Part shown: piece after piece, positions 53,803 to 63,956 of the stretch | Layout of the letters: each line of letters opens with the position of its first letter | Numbering within the stretch: the stretch's first letter is position 1 | Assembly (NCBI RefSeq): GCF_000970455.1 | Contig: NZ_LAJG01000014.1 | Location: 62,001 to 126,000, forward strand | DNA from: Devosia soli | GTDB lineage: Bacteria; Pseudomonadota; Alphaproteobacteria; Rhizobiales; Devosiaceae | Direction: 5' to 3' | Length of the DNA: 64,000 nucleotides | Translations under genes and position numbers: made by a program | The notes under the pieces: model-generated | Told to the model about the DNA's origin: nothing | Databases searched by the model: none | What the model saw: the letters and a program-made list of their open reading frames with translations, nothing else

Positions 53803-56673
53803 TCAACTCAGGCGTTTGAGGGCTTCGAGAATCCTTTCCCGCCGGTCAATGGCGGTTTCACGACGCGCTTTTTGTTCCTCGATGACTTCCTCGGGAGCCT
53901 TTGAGACAAACTGCTCGTTGCCAAGCTTCTTGTCGATCTGGGCCACTTCAGCGTCGAGCTTGGTGACTTCTTTTTCGAGCCGCCCCTTCTCGGTCTCAAG
54001 GTCAATTACGCCAGCAAGCGGTAGCGCAAAAGTCGCTTCGCCCACAACGAACTGTGCCGACTCGCCCGGAACCTGGTTCTGTGGCGAAATCTCTTCGAGT
54101 CGCGCGAGGCGCGTGATCAGCGAAGTGCCTGCCACGAGACGGCGGAGCGTTTCTTCGCCCGCGCCGGTAACGACAAGCTGCAGCTTGGCGCCCGCTGGCA
54201 CATTCATTTCAGCACGAACGGACCGCACGTTCGAGATCACGTCGATGAGCCAGGCCAGCTCAGCGTCTGCGGCCAGGTCTTCAAGACCCTGATGGCTCGG
54301 CCATTCGGTTAGGATCAGCAAATCGCTCCGCGTCTCGCCGAATTTGCCCGTCTCGGCCCAGAGTTCTTCCGTGACGAATGGCATCATCGGATGAAGCATG
54401 ATCAAAATCTGATCAAGCGCCCAAGCCGCAGTGGCGCGCGTTTCAGCCTTGGCAGTCTCGTCTTCGCCGTTAAATACGGGCTTGGCGAACTCAACATACC
54501 AATCGCAGAACGTGCCCCAGACGAAGTCATAAGCATTGTTTGCGGCTTCGTTGAACTTGTAGTCTTCGATGCCTTGGCGAACCGCAGCGAGCGCACGCAC
54601 TGTTGACCCTGCAATCCAGCGGTTCAGCGGCAGCTTATTGGTTTTTGGATCGTATCCGGCAACGCGGCGGCACTCGTTCATCTCGAGAAAGCGAGCGGCG
54701 TTCCAAAGCTTGGTCACGAAATTGCGGTAGCCTTCGACACGGCCGATCGCCAGCTTCAGATCCCGTCCCTGTGCAGCCATGGCCGCAAGCGTGAAACGCG
54801 TCGCGTCAGCGCCATACTCGTCGACGAGCTTGAGAGGATCGATGACGTTCCCCTTGGTCTTACTCATCTTCTGGCCCTTTTCGTCGCGGACCAGAGCATG
54901 CATGTAGACCGTGTGGAACGGTTCCTCGCTGAGGAACTCAAGGCCCATCATCATCATTCGGGCGACCCAGAAGAAGATGATATCAAAGCCGGTCACCAGC
55001 ACATCGGTCGGATAGTAGCGCTTCAGCTCTTCCGTCTCGTCTGGCCAGCCGAGTGTCGAAAACGGCCATAGCGCGGACGAAAACCACGTGTCGAGCACAT
55101 CTTCGTCTCGCCAGATTGGCAAGGTCGTCAGCTTTTCGCCCTTCTGCAGAGCCGCTGTCCATAACGCGACGGCAGCGGCCCGATTGGCGACCACGATCAC
55201 GTCGGCGCCGTAATGAGCCACAGCCTGTTCGGCTGCATACTTCTCAGAGGCGGCTACGAAAGCATGCGGCTCGACGTCGAGGCTGAAGGCGCCGATCGCT
55301 TCATCCGTACCGAAGCCATACCAAGCGGGGATCTGATGGCCCCACCAAAGCTGGCGCGAGATGCACCACGGCTTGATATTTTCGAGCCAGGCGAAATAGG
55401 TGTTTTCGTACTGCTGCGGAACAAACTTGGTGCGGCCCTCACGCACCGACTTCAGCGCCGGCTCAGCGAGGACATCGGCCTTGACCCACCATTGGTCGGT
55501 CAGGAAAGGCTCGATGACGACCAGTTTGCTCTTCTCGTCATGCGGCACCATGATCTTTTTGTCTTCGATATGGTCGAGCCCGCGTGTTGGGTTATCCTCG
55601 GCGAGTGCCGTCAAATCCGCCACGATCACCTTGCGTGCTTCGAACCGATCGAGCCCGCGATACTTCGCCGGAATGAACTCGGCATCGATGATGGCGCCGC
55701 GCGTCGTAAAAACGTTGATAGGGTCGACTCCAGCTCGGACGCCAACCTCGAAGTCGTTGAAGTCGTGCGCTGGCGTGATTTTGACCGCACCCGTGCCGAG
55801 CGTTGGATCGGCATACTCATCGGCCACAATCGGGATGAGTCGCCCAACGAGAGGCAGTTCGACGAACTTGCCCACCAGCGCCTGGTAACGTTCATCGTCG
55901 GGATGCACGGCAACAGCGACGTCCCCCAACATCGTTTCGGGGCGTGTGGTAGCGACGATGATGTAATCGCGCGTTTCGGTACCAATGACGTTGCCGTCTT
56001 CGTCCTTGGTCGGGAACTCATAGGTAACGCCATCCGCAAGCGGATAGCGTAGGTGCCACATGTGGCCCTTCACTTCGATGTTCTCGACCTCGAGATCAGA
56101 GATCGCCGTCTCAAGGCCGGGATGCCAGTTCACAAGGCGCTTGGCGCGATAGATCAAGCCCCGGTTGTGCAGCTCGACAAAAACCTTGGTAACGGCGCGG
56201 ACCATCTGGTCATCGGGCGCGCCATTCTGGCCCATGGTGAATCGTTCACGGGAGAAGTCTGCTGAAGCACCCAGGCGCTTCAACTGGTGCATGATAGTTC
56301 CGCCGCTTTCGGCCTTCCATTCCCAGACACGCTCGATGAACTTATCGCGGCCCATGTCACGGCGGTTCATCTGCCTTTCCGCAAGCTGGCGCTCGACGAT
56401 CATTTGCGTCGCAATGCCAGCGTGGTCGGTGCCCGGCTGCCAGAGCACGTCCTTCTTTAGCATCCGGTTGAAGCGGATCAGGATATCCTGGATCGTATTG
56501 TTCAACGCGTGCCCGATATGGAGCGACCCTGTGACATTGGGTGGCGGAATGACGATCGTGAAGGTTTCCGCTCCCGGCTTGGCACCAGCTCCAGCCGCAA
56601 AAGCCTTTGCCTCGAGCCATGCATCGTAGATGCGGCTTTCCACGGCAGCAGGCTCATAGGTCTTTTCAAGCAT
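53803..56673 (-). CDS. valS: Valyl-tRNA synthetase
   Basis: 956 residues, class I. HIGH motif in NVTGSLHIGHALNNT, editing domain in the CP1 insertion (about 200-420), KMSKTKGNVIDP as the KMSKS loop, anticodon-binding helical domain, and a C-terminal coiled-coil arm (LETEKGRLEKEVTKLDAEVAQ). It charges tRNA-Val and hydrolyses Thr-tRNA-Val. Downstream of popZ by 138 bases, the usual alphaproteobacterial order. Confidence 0.97.
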   Translation of the reverse strand: MLEKTYEPAAVESRIYDAWLEAKAFAAGAGAKPGAETFTIVIPPPNVTGSLHIGHALNNTIQDILIRFNRMLKKDVLWQPGTDHAGIATQMIVERQLAERQMNRRDMGRDKFIERVWEWKAESGGTIMHQLKRLGASADFSRERFTMGQNGAPDDQMVRAVTKVFVELHNRGLIYRAKRLVNWHPGLETAISDLEVENIEVKGHMWHLRYPLADGVTYEFPTKDEDGNVIGTETRDYIIVATTRPETMLGDVAVAVHPDDERYQALVGKFVELPLVGRLIPIVADEYADPTLGTGAVKITPAHDFNDFEVGVRAGVDPINVFTTRGAIIDAEFIPAKYRGLDRFEARKVIVADLTALAEDNPTRGLDHIEDKKIMVPHDEKSKLVVIEPFLTDQWWVKADVLAEPALKSVREGRTKFVPQQYENTYFAWLENIKPWCISRQLWWGHQIPAWYGFGTDEAIGAFSLDVEPHAFVAASEKYAAEQAVAHYGADVIVVANRAAAVALWTAALQKGEKLTTLPIWRDEDVLDTWFSSALWPFSTLGWPDETEELKRYYPTDVLVTGFDIIFFWVARMMMMGLEFLSEEPFHTVYMHALVRDEKGQKMSKTKGNVIDPLKLVDEYGADATRFTLAAMAAQGRDLKLAIGRVEGYRNFVTKLWNAARFLEMNECRRVAGYDPKTNKLPLNRWIAGSTVRALAAVRQGIEDYKFNEAANNAYDFVWGTFCDWYVEFAKPVFNGEDETAKAETRATAAWALDQILIMLHPMMPFVTEELWAETGKFGETRSDLLILTEWPSHQGLEDLAADAELAWLIDVISNVRSVRAEMNVPAGAKLQLVVTGAGEETLRRLVAGTSLITRLARLEEISPQNQVPGESAQFVVGEATFALPLAGVIDLETEKGRLEKEVTKLDAEVAQIDKKLGNEQFVSKAPEEVIEEQKARRETAIDRRERILEALKRLS

Positions 56674-56696
56674 AGGTCACTCGCAAACAGCATAGA

Positions 56697-56719
56697 CCCG
56701 CCAAGCTGAACATGGCGGG
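56697..56719 (-). other. Hairpin in the popZ-valS gap
   Basis: 7-bp stem CCCGCCA/TGGCGGG with a 9-base loop, 24 bases upstream of the valS ATG on the minus strand and without a T tract. It may affect valS translation or limit read-through from popZ. Confidence 0.35.
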
Positions 56720-56810
56720 CCTCAAATAAGGTTGGCAACTTCAAGCAAAAGCGCGTCGCAGGGTCAACTGCGGCGGACAGGAAAAGCACCCTGCGCGCTT
56801 ATCGATCCGA

Positions 56811-57641
56811 TCATTCGCCGCGCGCGACCCGGGCGATTTCCTTTTCGACCATGCGCTCGACCACAGACGGCAGATTTTCGTCCAGCCATTCCTTGAGCAT
56901 CGGACGCAACATTTCACGAACCATGGACTCGATGGTCATGTTGCCATTGCCGAGCGCTGGCGACGCCAGCATGCCCAGCCCTGCGGCCGAAAGCTTGCTG
57001 ATTGACCCACGCACGGCAGCTTTGGTGGTGGTCTCCAACAGACTGTCGGCCAAGTCGGAACTGAGCTTCGGATCGGGCATCGGAGAAACCGAAGCAACAG
57101 AAGGACGCGGTGCAAAAACAGGCTCCGGTGCAGCTTCGGCTACGGGCTGATCGTCATCGTGGCTAAAGGAAGATAGCACTGGCGCAGACTCGACTTCTGG
57201 TTCGTCAACAAATTCTGGTTCGGCCGGTTCAGGATCGGCGGAAAAGCTTGGAGCCGGATTAAACGTCGGCAATTCGGCAATCTCCGGCTCTGGCTCCGGA
57301 GCTGCAAAGCTGACATCATCCGGAACGACGAGCCGCGGCCCATCGTCGCGCTTCGATTCCTTCTGAGCGTCAGCGAGCAAAGCCTCGAAGCCCATGTCGG
57401 CCACGACTTCATTTTCAGGCACGATCTGTGCAGACGAGAGCGCTAGCGGCTCGTTATCGTCTTCATCGTCGTGATCCTCGCCAAAATTGGTCGAGGCGAC
57501 CGAAGCTGCCTGCATCGGATCCGGAGCAACCTGAAGAGACGGCCGGCGCGGTGCCGAACTTTCGTCATCGTCGGCAATGATCTGCCTGATCGAGGACAGG
57601 ATTTCGTCCATCGACGGTTCTTTGGCGGCCGGCTTGTTCAT
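56811..57641 (-). CDS. popZ: Polar organising protein PopZ (DUF2497)
   Basis: 276 residues. N-terminal helix MNKPAAKEPSMDEILSSIRQ for partner binding, an acidic, proline-rich disordered middle (about 30-195, many Glu/Pro), and the C-terminal assembly region MLRPMLKEWLDENLPSVVERMVEKEIARVAR. Together with the valS neighbour this identifies PopZ, which forms a polar condensate that anchors ParB-parS and recruits cell-cycle kinases in Caulobacter and marks the growing pole in Agrobacterium. Confidence 0.9.
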   Translation of the reverse strand: MNKPAAKEPSMDEILSSIRQIIADDDESSAPRRPSLQVAPDPMQAASVASTNFGEDHDDEDDNEPLALSSAQIVPENEVVADMGFEALLADAQKESKRDDGPRLVVPDDVSFAAPEPEPEIAELPTFNPAPSFSADPEPAEPEFVDEPEVESAPVLSSFSHDDDQPVAEAAPEPVFAPRPSVASVSPMPDPKLSSDLADSLLETTTKAAVRGSISKLSAAGLGMLASPALGNGNMTIESMVREMLRPMLKEWLDENLPSVVERMVEKEIARVARGE

Positions 57642-57772
57642 AAGTGCCTCTCAACTCATGCGCGACGCACGAAACGAGCATCCGCATCCACCCGTTCCGA
57701 TTCGTTACACATAGATTAACCGGTTCCGTCAGACATAGGAATCCACCGGCGCCCCCCAAGAGCGTCTTCCAC

Positions 57773-57806
57773 AAAAACTTGTGGCCGGGACGAGCCCGGC
57801 CACAAG
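57773..57806 (-). terminator. Intrinsic terminator of tolC
   Basis: 12-bp perfect stem CTTGTGGCCGGG/CCCGGCCACAAG with a 5-base loop, followed on the minus strand by TTTTT. It isolates tolC from popZ. Confidence 0.92.
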
Positions 57807-57824
57807 AACTGGATACCACTGCGT

Positions 57825-59180
57825 TTACTCCGCGACGGTGCGAAGTTCCTGCCAAACGTCCTCGACGGACTGAGTATAATTAACGGCGGACTTGACCTCG
57901 ACCGGCAGCCCCAGGTCAGACGCGGTCAGTCTTCCCATTGCCGAGAGGAGCGAGAACGTCGCAATGACCTTCTGGGTCTGGGCATTGATGAGGCCTTCGC
58001 GAGCGCTGGTGAGCTCGGCCTGCGAATTCAGCACGTCGAGCGTCGTACTCGTTCCAAGATCGCGTTCCTGGATGGTCCCCTCCAGCACTGTATTGCCGGC
58101 TTGCACTGCCGATTGCGCCGCCTGGATCTGCGCATCCGCACTTTGAATTCCGGCCCACGCCGAAATAACGGCCTCGCGCACCTGATCGTAAGTCGACATG
58201 GCGTCGACTTCGGACTTGATCTGATTAAGGTTGGCCTTGCGCACCCCTGCGCCGATCGCACCGCCGGCATAGATCGGCACAGTCACCTGGAAGCCCAGGG
58301 AACCGCTCAAGCCATCAGTCGGCCCGCCATTTGTCCAACGGCTGCCGACCTGGCCATTGATCGTCGCAGTTGGACCAAATGCGGCTTCGGCTGCGTCGCT
58401 GCCCGCTTGCGCGGCGCGGATAGCTGCCTTGGAAATCATGATCGCCGGATGGCCGACCTCTGCTTCCGCCAGCGCCGCATCGAGCGAAGCGGGAATGAGG
58501 CGGGCATAGTTGTGCGAAGAACTGAGTTCACCCGGACGAGCGCCGACAAGGCGCTGGAACGTTGCCTGGCTGACTTCAAGGGACGAAAGCGACGCACGAT
58601 AGGCTGCTTCGCCCTGTGCCAGGCGAGCCTGCGCCTGCGCAACGTCAATCCGGGTACCCTCACCGACATCGAGGCGATCCTGCGCCGACTGCAACTGGGC
58701 CTGGAAGAAGCTGCGGTTATCTTGGCGAAGAGCGACGAGCTGTCGTCCGCTCAGCACGTTCATATAGGCTTCGACAACCGAGAGCAGCACGTTCTGCTCT
58801 GAGTTGCGGATCTGGTATTCGGCCAGTTCAGCGGCTGCGCGGGCCTGCTCGATCTGCGCTTCGGTCTGGAAATTATCGAAGATGGTCTGGTTGTACGAAA
58901 CGCCCGTGGTGATCTGGCTTCCGGTCGTGATCTGGCCGCCCACAAGGCTCCAGCTTTGACTGCCGGCCACCGAAGCACCGATCGTCGGCAACTTTTGCGA
59001 TTTGGCTTGGACGATGCTTTCTGCCGAAGCTTTCGCTTCGAGTAGCGCAGACTGCAGGTCCGGCGCGTGATCATAAGCCGCCGTCAACGCTTGGGTGATC
59101 GACTGGCCATGTGCTGCGCCACTAGCCGAGAGCGCCAGCAGAAGGGCGAACGTGCTCGCCGAAATAAACCTATTCACCAT
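57825..59180 (-). CDS. tolC: TolC-family outer membrane channel protein
   Basis: 451 residues with signal peptide ending GAAHG. Two sequence-related halves each with helices and beta strands: ITQALTAAYDHAPDLQSALLEAK at the start, VVEAYMNVLSGRQLVALRQDN, and LDVGEGTRIDVAQAQARLAQGEA; the second half repeats this with RDLGTSTTLDVLNSQAELTSAREGL. Trimeric exit duct for RND, ABC and type I secretion systems. PIMT-family gene upstream is the standard neighbour in Rhizobiales. Confidence 0.95.
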   Translation of the reverse strand: MVNRFISASTFALLLALSASGAAHGQSITQALTAAYDHAPDLQSALLEAKASAESIVQAKSQKLPTIGASVAGSQSWSLVGGQITTGSQITTGVSYNQTIFDNFQTEAQIEQARAAAELAEYQIRNSEQNVLLSVVEAYMNVLSGRQLVALRQDNRSFFQAQLQSAQDRLDVGEGTRIDVAQAQARLAQGEAAYRASLSSLEVSQATFQRLVGARPGELSSSHNYARLIPASLDAALAEAEVGHPAIMISKAAIRAAQAGSDAAEAAFGPTATINGQVGSRWTNGGPTDGLSGSLGFQVTVPIYAGGAIGAGVRKANLNQIKSEVDAMSTYDQVREAVISAWAGIQSADAQIQAAQSAVQAGNTVLEGTIQERDLGTSTTLDVLNSQAELTSAREGLINAQTQKVIATFSLLSAMGRLTASDLGLPVEVKSAVNYTQSVEDVWQELRTVAE

Positions 59181-59308
59181 GGATACCCCGACTTCGACCC
59201 ATTACCCATACGCCCAGCAGCTGGGGTCTACAACGACTCACACCATGCCAGAAAAATATTAACTCAGGCTTCGTGCGAAGAGGTGACCGATTCGCAACAA
59301 CGCGCCAA

Positions 59309-59959
59309 TTAGAAGACGAATTGCTGCTCGGGCGTCCAATTCCACAAGCGCGGCATAGTCGCATCGAACTCTGACGTGGAGATTACGCCGTCTGCGGTAT
59401 TAACAAAAACATGGACTACCGCGACCCCGCGCCTGAGGATAGGCGCGACGAGCCGCCCATTCTTTCCAAGCAGCGCGATCAAGTCATCCGGACGATCGTC
59501 CACCGCCCCTTCTAGAATGACCACATCGAAAATCTCGTCACGCACGGAATCGGGCCGTCCATGGACGACGGTGGCATTCTCGATGACCAATTTTCTAAGA
59601 TTCTCTACCGCTTGCACAACAAGATCGGCGTCAAATTCCAACCCGACAACGTCTCGAGCGACCTGAGAAAGAATTGCCGTCGTATAGCCTGTACTGGCAC
59701 CAACATCGAGAACACGATCGGTTTCGCAGACGTTGGCGAGCTGCGCCATCCGCGCAAAATGGCTTGGCGACAGCAAAAACCTGCCCTCATGCCCAAGGGG
59801 TTGCAAATCGTCGACATAGGCGACCGTGCGCCGGTGAGGCGCAACAAAGCGTTCGCGAGGTAATGTGGCAATAGCGTTCAAGATGCGCCGGTCCGAAACC
59901 CCACTGCTGCGCAGCTGGCTGTCGATCATCGCCATACGCGCGCTAGAGAACTCGTCCAT
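59309..59959 (-). CDS. Protein-L-isoaspartate O-methyltransferase family protein
   Basis: 216 residues: N-terminal helices with MIDSQLRSSGVSDRRIL, LPRERFVAPHRRTVAY, SAM site DRVLDVGASTGYTTAIL and C-terminal region VVILEGAVDDRPDDLIALLGKNGRLVAP. Compared with classical PIMT the SAM motif has DVGAS where GTGSG is usual, and the substrate Ser/His signature is weak, so methylation of isoaspartate is not certain. Located upstream of tolC, a position conserved in the order. Confidence 0.86.
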   Translation of the reverse strand: MDEFSSARMAMIDSQLRSSGVSDRRILNAIATLPRERFVAPHRRTVAYVDDLQPLGHEGRFLLSPSHFARMAQLANVCETDRVLDVGASTGYTTAILSQVARDVVGLEFDADLVVQAVENLRKLVIENATVVHGRPDSVRDEIFDVVILEGAVDDRPDDLIALLGKNGRLVAPILRRGVAVVHVFVNTADGVISTSEFDATMPRLWNWTPEQQFVF

Positions 59960-60084
59960 GTCCGACCGTCGAATAAACTTTCATATGGCGGACGTGAATA
60001 TAGGCGTCGATAAATGCTGGCAAGCCGACAATCGCGCGTGAGCAACGCTTTGCTCGCGAACCAAAACAGAAGTGAAGGAAATTT

Positions 60085-60158
60085 TGGAGGCCGCGCCCGG
60101 AATCGAACCGGGGTGCACGGATTTGCAATCCGCTGCGTCACCACTCCGCCACGCGGCC
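60085..60158 (-). tRNA. tRNA-Cys (anticodon GCA)
   Basis: 74 bases with encoded CCA. Acceptor stem GGCCGCG/CGCGGCC, discriminator U, D arm GGAGTGGTGAC, anticodon loop TTGCAAA (GCA) and T loop GGTTCGATTCC are all present. It lies between the PIMT and glycosyltransferase genes, on the minus strand. Confidence 0.96.
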
Positions 60159-60248
60159 TCTGGGGCTGTACCTATTTGACCTCTTGATATGATGCAACAG
60201 GATTTGCACTATGCGATGGATTTCCCAAAGCTTTGGAAAATGCTTCGT

Positions 60249-61043
60249 TCAGTTCTCAGTCGCCATGGGAATAAGCCGACGTTCAAGCCCGAGCTTTTGC
60301 TGAGCGAAATGGTCGACGGCGTTGCGCAAGCCGCGCCTGATCCCCGTTCTCAGCTTGGACGCGCGGTGCCGAAGCGGGTGACGCTGCGCATAAATATGCG
60401 TGATGCCATCTGCGACGATATTGCTCTGACCAACTTTTTGGTCGAGTTCCCCCACCTGCTGGCAAAGAGCTGGATCGGTCAGCACACGGGATATTCGAGC
60501 GCCGGGTCCGTCAAATGGATCATAGAGAGCCAGATCGACAGGCCGGTGCCGAAGATCAGGATCGCCGAGCAGCTTGCGCGCGGCTGATGCCGAGATCACG
60601 TACCCAGCGGCCCCGATGGGCGTCGACCTGAATTTTCGCAGCCGGATACCTCCAGCCTCGGCATGGGGCGGATAAACTCGGATCGTGCCGCCCAAGGCAT
60701 CGATTCGGATCAGCTCTGCATCCACCTGGCTGACCGCTTTTAGGAACGCTGGCAATGCGGAGGCCAAGCGGACGTCATCTTCAAAAACAAGGGCCCGTTC
60801 GGCTCCACTATCGAGCATGGATTGCCAGCATCGCTCGTGGCTGAGCGTGCACGCCAGCTCATTTCTGCGAAGAAAGCTCGGCCGCAAAGGATTGCAGAAC
60901 CGGTCAATGTCCTCTGCGGAGATGTCTGCCGGCGTGACAGCCTCGATCCGGGTCCCGCTCAACTGCAGCCGAGAAAACTGGTTCTCCATGAAAGCGCGGC
61001 GGTCGCGCCGGTTTGCCAGATTGATATAGTAGATCGGCAGCAT
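60249..61043 (-). CDS. Family 25 glycosyltransferase (LPS biosynthesis type)
   Basis: 264 residues from ATG 61043, GGAG upstream. YYINLANRRDRRAFM at the start, LACTLSHERCWQSML, LVFEDDV with the metal-binding Asp pair, and GAAGYVISASAARKLL are the GT25 pattern of LPS outer-core glycosyltransferases. Donor and acceptor unknown. It is monocistronic in appearance, 62 bases from the DUF1345 gene; no other polysaccharide genes are close. Confidence 0.88.
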   Translation of the reverse strand: MLPIYYINLANRRDRRAFMENQFSRLQLSGTRIEAVTPADISAEDIDRFCNPLRPSFLRRNELACTLSHERCWQSMLDSGAERALVFEDDVRLASALPAFLKAVSQVDAELIRIDALGGTIRVYPPHAEAGGIRLRKFRSTPIGAAGYVISASAARKLLGDPDLRHRPVDLALYDPFDGPGARISRVLTDPALCQQVGELDQKVGQSNIVADGITHIYAQRHPLRHRASKLRTGIRRGLRNAVDHFAQQKLGLERRLIPMATEN

Positions 61044-61105
61044 TCAGGTGGCTCCGCGTTTGCCGGGACCAATAGAAAGACCAGCGCCTCTTGGCAATGG
61101 AGCCA

Positions 61106-61789
61106 TTAGCCACCTGCCCCCAGCATCACATTAACTGCGGCAGCAAGCAGGATCGTGTTGTAGAAATGAGCAAACACCAGATGCACCATGACGCGACGGC
61201 GCATCGCACTGCTGGCGACCTTTGTGTCCGAGGTGGCGACCGAAGTCCCAACCGTAAAGGAGAAATAGAAGAAAGATATGCCGTCAGGATCCTCGTCACC
61301 GGGAAAGTTTAGCCCGCCTTCGAATCTTTCACCGTCTGAAGAGTCGGCCACCTGATAGTATTCGTAGGCATAATGCAGCGCGCCCATCACCTGAACGGTG
61401 AACCAGCCCAGGATCACAGACGCAACGCTGGCGATAACCTCGCCGATTTCCGGGCCGCCGTCCTGATTGAGCGCCAGAAAGAGCGAGACGACGGATGCGA
61501 CGACCACAACCAAGACGACAACGATGATGCCGGAGCCTGGCGTATCTTCGTCGCGAGCATGCTCGCGCAGATAAGCCGCGGTCAAACGTGGCAGCTTGAT
61601 CGCTGTCAGTCCAAGATAAGCCGCAAAAAGACAGTTGGCGCCAAAGCTAATTGCATATTTGGGTGCTACGAGCAGCGCGATCAGCAATCCAACCACGCCA
61701 AAAAGCAGGCCGAAGTAGAACGGCGCATGGCGCGGCATCACGCGCTCTATCGCGAAGGACGCAAATCTTCGCTCTGTTTCCTGTGACAT
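61106..61789 (-). CDS. DUF1345 membrane protein
   Basis: 227 residues from ATG 61789 with GGAG 6 bases upstream; a GTG at 61822 would add 11 residues. About five hydrophobic segments, and [31 protein letters not shown], the DUF1345 signature. Function unknown; the conserved loop has a weak likeness to ion-channel filters. Confidence 0.86.
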   Translation of the reverse strand: MSQETERRFASFAIERVMPRHAPFYFGLLFGVVGLLIALLVAPKYAISFGANCLFAAYLGLTAIKLPRLTAAYLREHARDEDTPGSGIIVVVLVVVVASVVSLFLALNQDGGPEIGEVIASVASVILGWFTVQVMGALHYAYEYYQVADSSDGERFEGGLNFPGDEDPDGISFFYFSFTVGTSVATSDTKVASSAMRRRVMVHLVFAHFYNTILLAAAVNVMLGAGG

Positions 61790-61831
61790 TTGACGCTCCA
61801 CACCGCCTATAGGGGTGAGCACGCAACGTCC

Positions 61832-62617
61832 TCACCCAGCAATGGCTCCCGGACCTGGCCGGGCGCCAGGCGGCACTTTACCCATGATGATCATGCCCAG
61901 CACTTCGTCTTTCGTCACCTCGCTTGTCCGCGCCTCGCCCACCACCTGGCCGTTTTTCATGACAACCACCCGATCGGCGAGATCGAAGACATCATGGATG
62001 TCGTGTGAAATCAGGAAAATGCCGATGCCGTCGGATTTGAGCTGTTTGATCAGATCTCCAACCTGAGCGGTTTCCTGCGGCCCTAGAGCTGCAGTTGGCT
62101 CATCCATGATTAGGATCCGCGCGTTGAACAGGATGGCACGCGCGATGGCGACCGACTGCCTTTGCCCGCCGGAAAGCGCCTTCACCGGCTCCTTGAAGCG
62201 CCGGAAGTTTGGGTTAAGGCGCCCCATGACTTCCCGGGCCCGCGATTCCATGGCGGCGTCATCCAGCGTCCCAAGAGGTGTGATCATTTCACGACCGAGA
62301 AATAGATTGGCCGCCGCGTCGACATTGTCGGCCACGGCGAGCTGTTGGTAGATGGTTTCAATCCCGTAAGATTTGGCGTCACGCGGATTGTTGATCGTCG
62401 CCGTTTCGCCGTTAATCCGAATGTCGCCGGCATCGCGCTTATAGGCTCCGGACAGGATCTTGATCAGCGTCGATTTCCCCGCGCCATTGTGGCCTAGCAG
62501 ACCGACGACCTCGCCCCGGTTCAGGCTGATCGAAGCATGATCGACCGCCTTGATGCCACCGAAGGCAATCGAGATATCGGTCATTTCGACGAGGGGCGTG
62601 CTGGCGTCCAGCATGGT
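61832..62617 (-). CDS. Sugar ABC importer ATP-binding protein (single-domain, FrcA/XylG type)
   Basis: 261 residues from ATG 62617 with GGGAG 7 bases upstream. Walker [11 protein letters not shown], signature [14 protein letters not shown], Walker [13 protein letters not shown] and switch His in [18 protein letters not shown] single nucleotide-binding domain distinguishes it from tandem RbsA/XylG of enterobacteria and matches rhizobial FrcA/XylG. It is paired with the permease upstream (stop and start separated by 19 bases). Sugar unknown. Confidence 0.91.
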   Translation of the reverse strand, partial: TMLDASTPLVEMTDISIAFGGIKAVDHASISLNRGEVVGLLGHNGAGKSTLIKILSGAYKRDAGDIRINGETATINNPRDAKSYGIETIYQQLAVADNVDAAANLFLGREMITPLGTLDDAAMESRAREVMGRLNPNFRRFKEPVKALSGGQRQSVAIARAILFNARILIMDEPTAALGPQETAQVGDLIKQLKSDGIGIFLISHDIHDVFDLADRVVVMKNGQVVGEARTSEVTKDEVLGMIIMGKVPPGARPGPGAIAG

Positions 62618-62636
62618 GTCACTCCCACCCATGATA

Positions 62637-63956
62637 CTATTGCTTGTTCCGGCGGTAGAGCGTGTCGAGCCATACGGCGAACACCAGGACGATACCGACA
62701 ACGATGGATTGCAGCGGGCTATCAAGCCCCATCAACACCATCCCCGATTGCAGCGACTGCATAACCACGGCGCCCAACAGCGCGCCTGCGATCGTGCCGA
62801 CGCCGCCAGCCAGGGATGTGCCGCCGATAACAGCAGCTGCGATGACATAGAGCTCGTCGAGCGTTCCGAGAGCATTGGTTGCGGCGTTGAGGCGCGCGCT
62901 CGATATGGCCGCCGCGATGGCGCAGAGTCCGCCCATCAGCATGAAAATCTTGACCGTCACCCAGCGGGTATTGATGCCCGCGAGTTCGGCGGCTTCAGGG
63001 TTGCCACCCATGGCATAGACGTAGCGACCGAACCGTGTGCGGCGGCTGAGGAACGTCATTGCCACACCGACGGCAACGGCGATTATCACCGGTATGGCAA
63101 TGCCGTGCGAGATGAAAAGGCCGCCGTCTGGCACAGCCAAGCCGTTGGCCTTTGCGTAGTTTTCAGCGATGCGAACCGGCCAGGGATAGGCGTTTGCCAC
63201 CCACACGGCGGCGATGGTCGCGCCGCAGCCGAGAATGGCCAGGGAAAGCTCGGCCCATAACGGCCGCTGGGGGAAATTGAACCGGCGTCTTTGTTGGCGG
63301 CCGAAGAAGATACCCGCCCCGATGGCGCAGCAGGCGATGACGGCGACAACCCAACTCCAGGTAAAGCCGATCGAACCTGCCGGCCCGCCGCCGATGAGCT
63401 GGAACGTGGAATCCATGGGTGCGACTGTTCGGCCCATCGTGACCCACCAGGCTGCGCCACGCCACACGAGGTAGCCGCCAAGCGTCACGATAAACGCCGG
63501 GACGCGCAGATAGGCGATGATCGCGCCCTGCAATGCGCCAATCCCAACACCAACGACCAACCCTGCGAGAAGGGAGAGCATCCAGATCAGCGGATGCCCG
63601 AGACCCAGGCCCAATTGCACCGGCAAAATTTCGGTTTGGGTGATCCCCATGACCATTGCGACGAGCCCGAGGATCGAGCCCACCGAAAGGTCGATATTGC
63701 GCGTTACGATTACCAGCACCATGCCCGTAACCATCACGGCCACTGAGGCGGTCTGGACAGACAAATTCCAGAGGTTGCGCGGCGTCAGGAATAATCCGCC
63801 CGAAAATATGTTGAAGCCGACCCAGATGATGGCCAGCGCGCCGATCATGCCAAGCAGACGCGTATCAATCTCAGTCGCCACCAGAAAGCGCTGGATTGGG
63901 TTTTGCGCAAAGCTGCTGGGATGGGTAGGGGTGGAAATGGCGTGCTGATCGGCCAT
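62637..63956 (-). CDS. Sugar ABC importer permease (XylH/RbsC type)
   Basis: 439 residues, around 10 helices. Its extra length, with an inserted loop (about 210-280) between helices, is like XylH rather than Rbs[68 protein letters not shown] and [19 protein letters not shown] are the conserved family stretches. It pairs with the downstream ATPase. The binding protein would be upstream of 64000. The last 44 bases show no gene start. Confidence 0.92.
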   Translation of the reverse strand: MADQHAISTPTHPSSFAQNPIQRFLVATEIDTRLLGMIGALAIIWVGFNIFSGGLFLTPRNLWNLSVQTASVAVMVTGMVLVIVTRNIDLSVGSILGLVAMVMGITQTEILPVQLGLGLGHPLIWMLSLLAGLVVGVGIGALQGAIIAYLRVPAFIVTLGGYLVWRGAAWWVTMGRTVAPMDSTFQLIGGGPAGSIGFTWSWVVAVIACCAIGAGIFFGRQQRRRFNFPQRPLWAELSLAILGCGATIAAVWVANAYPWPVRIAENYAKANGLAVPDGGLFISHGIAIPVIIAVAVGVAMTFLSRRTRFGRYVYAMGGNPEAAELAGINTRWVTVKIFMLMGGLCAIAAAISSARLNAATNALGTLDELYVIAAAVIGGTSLAGGVGTIAGALLGAVVMQSLQSGMVLMGLDSPLQSIVVGIVLVFAVWLDTLYRRNKQ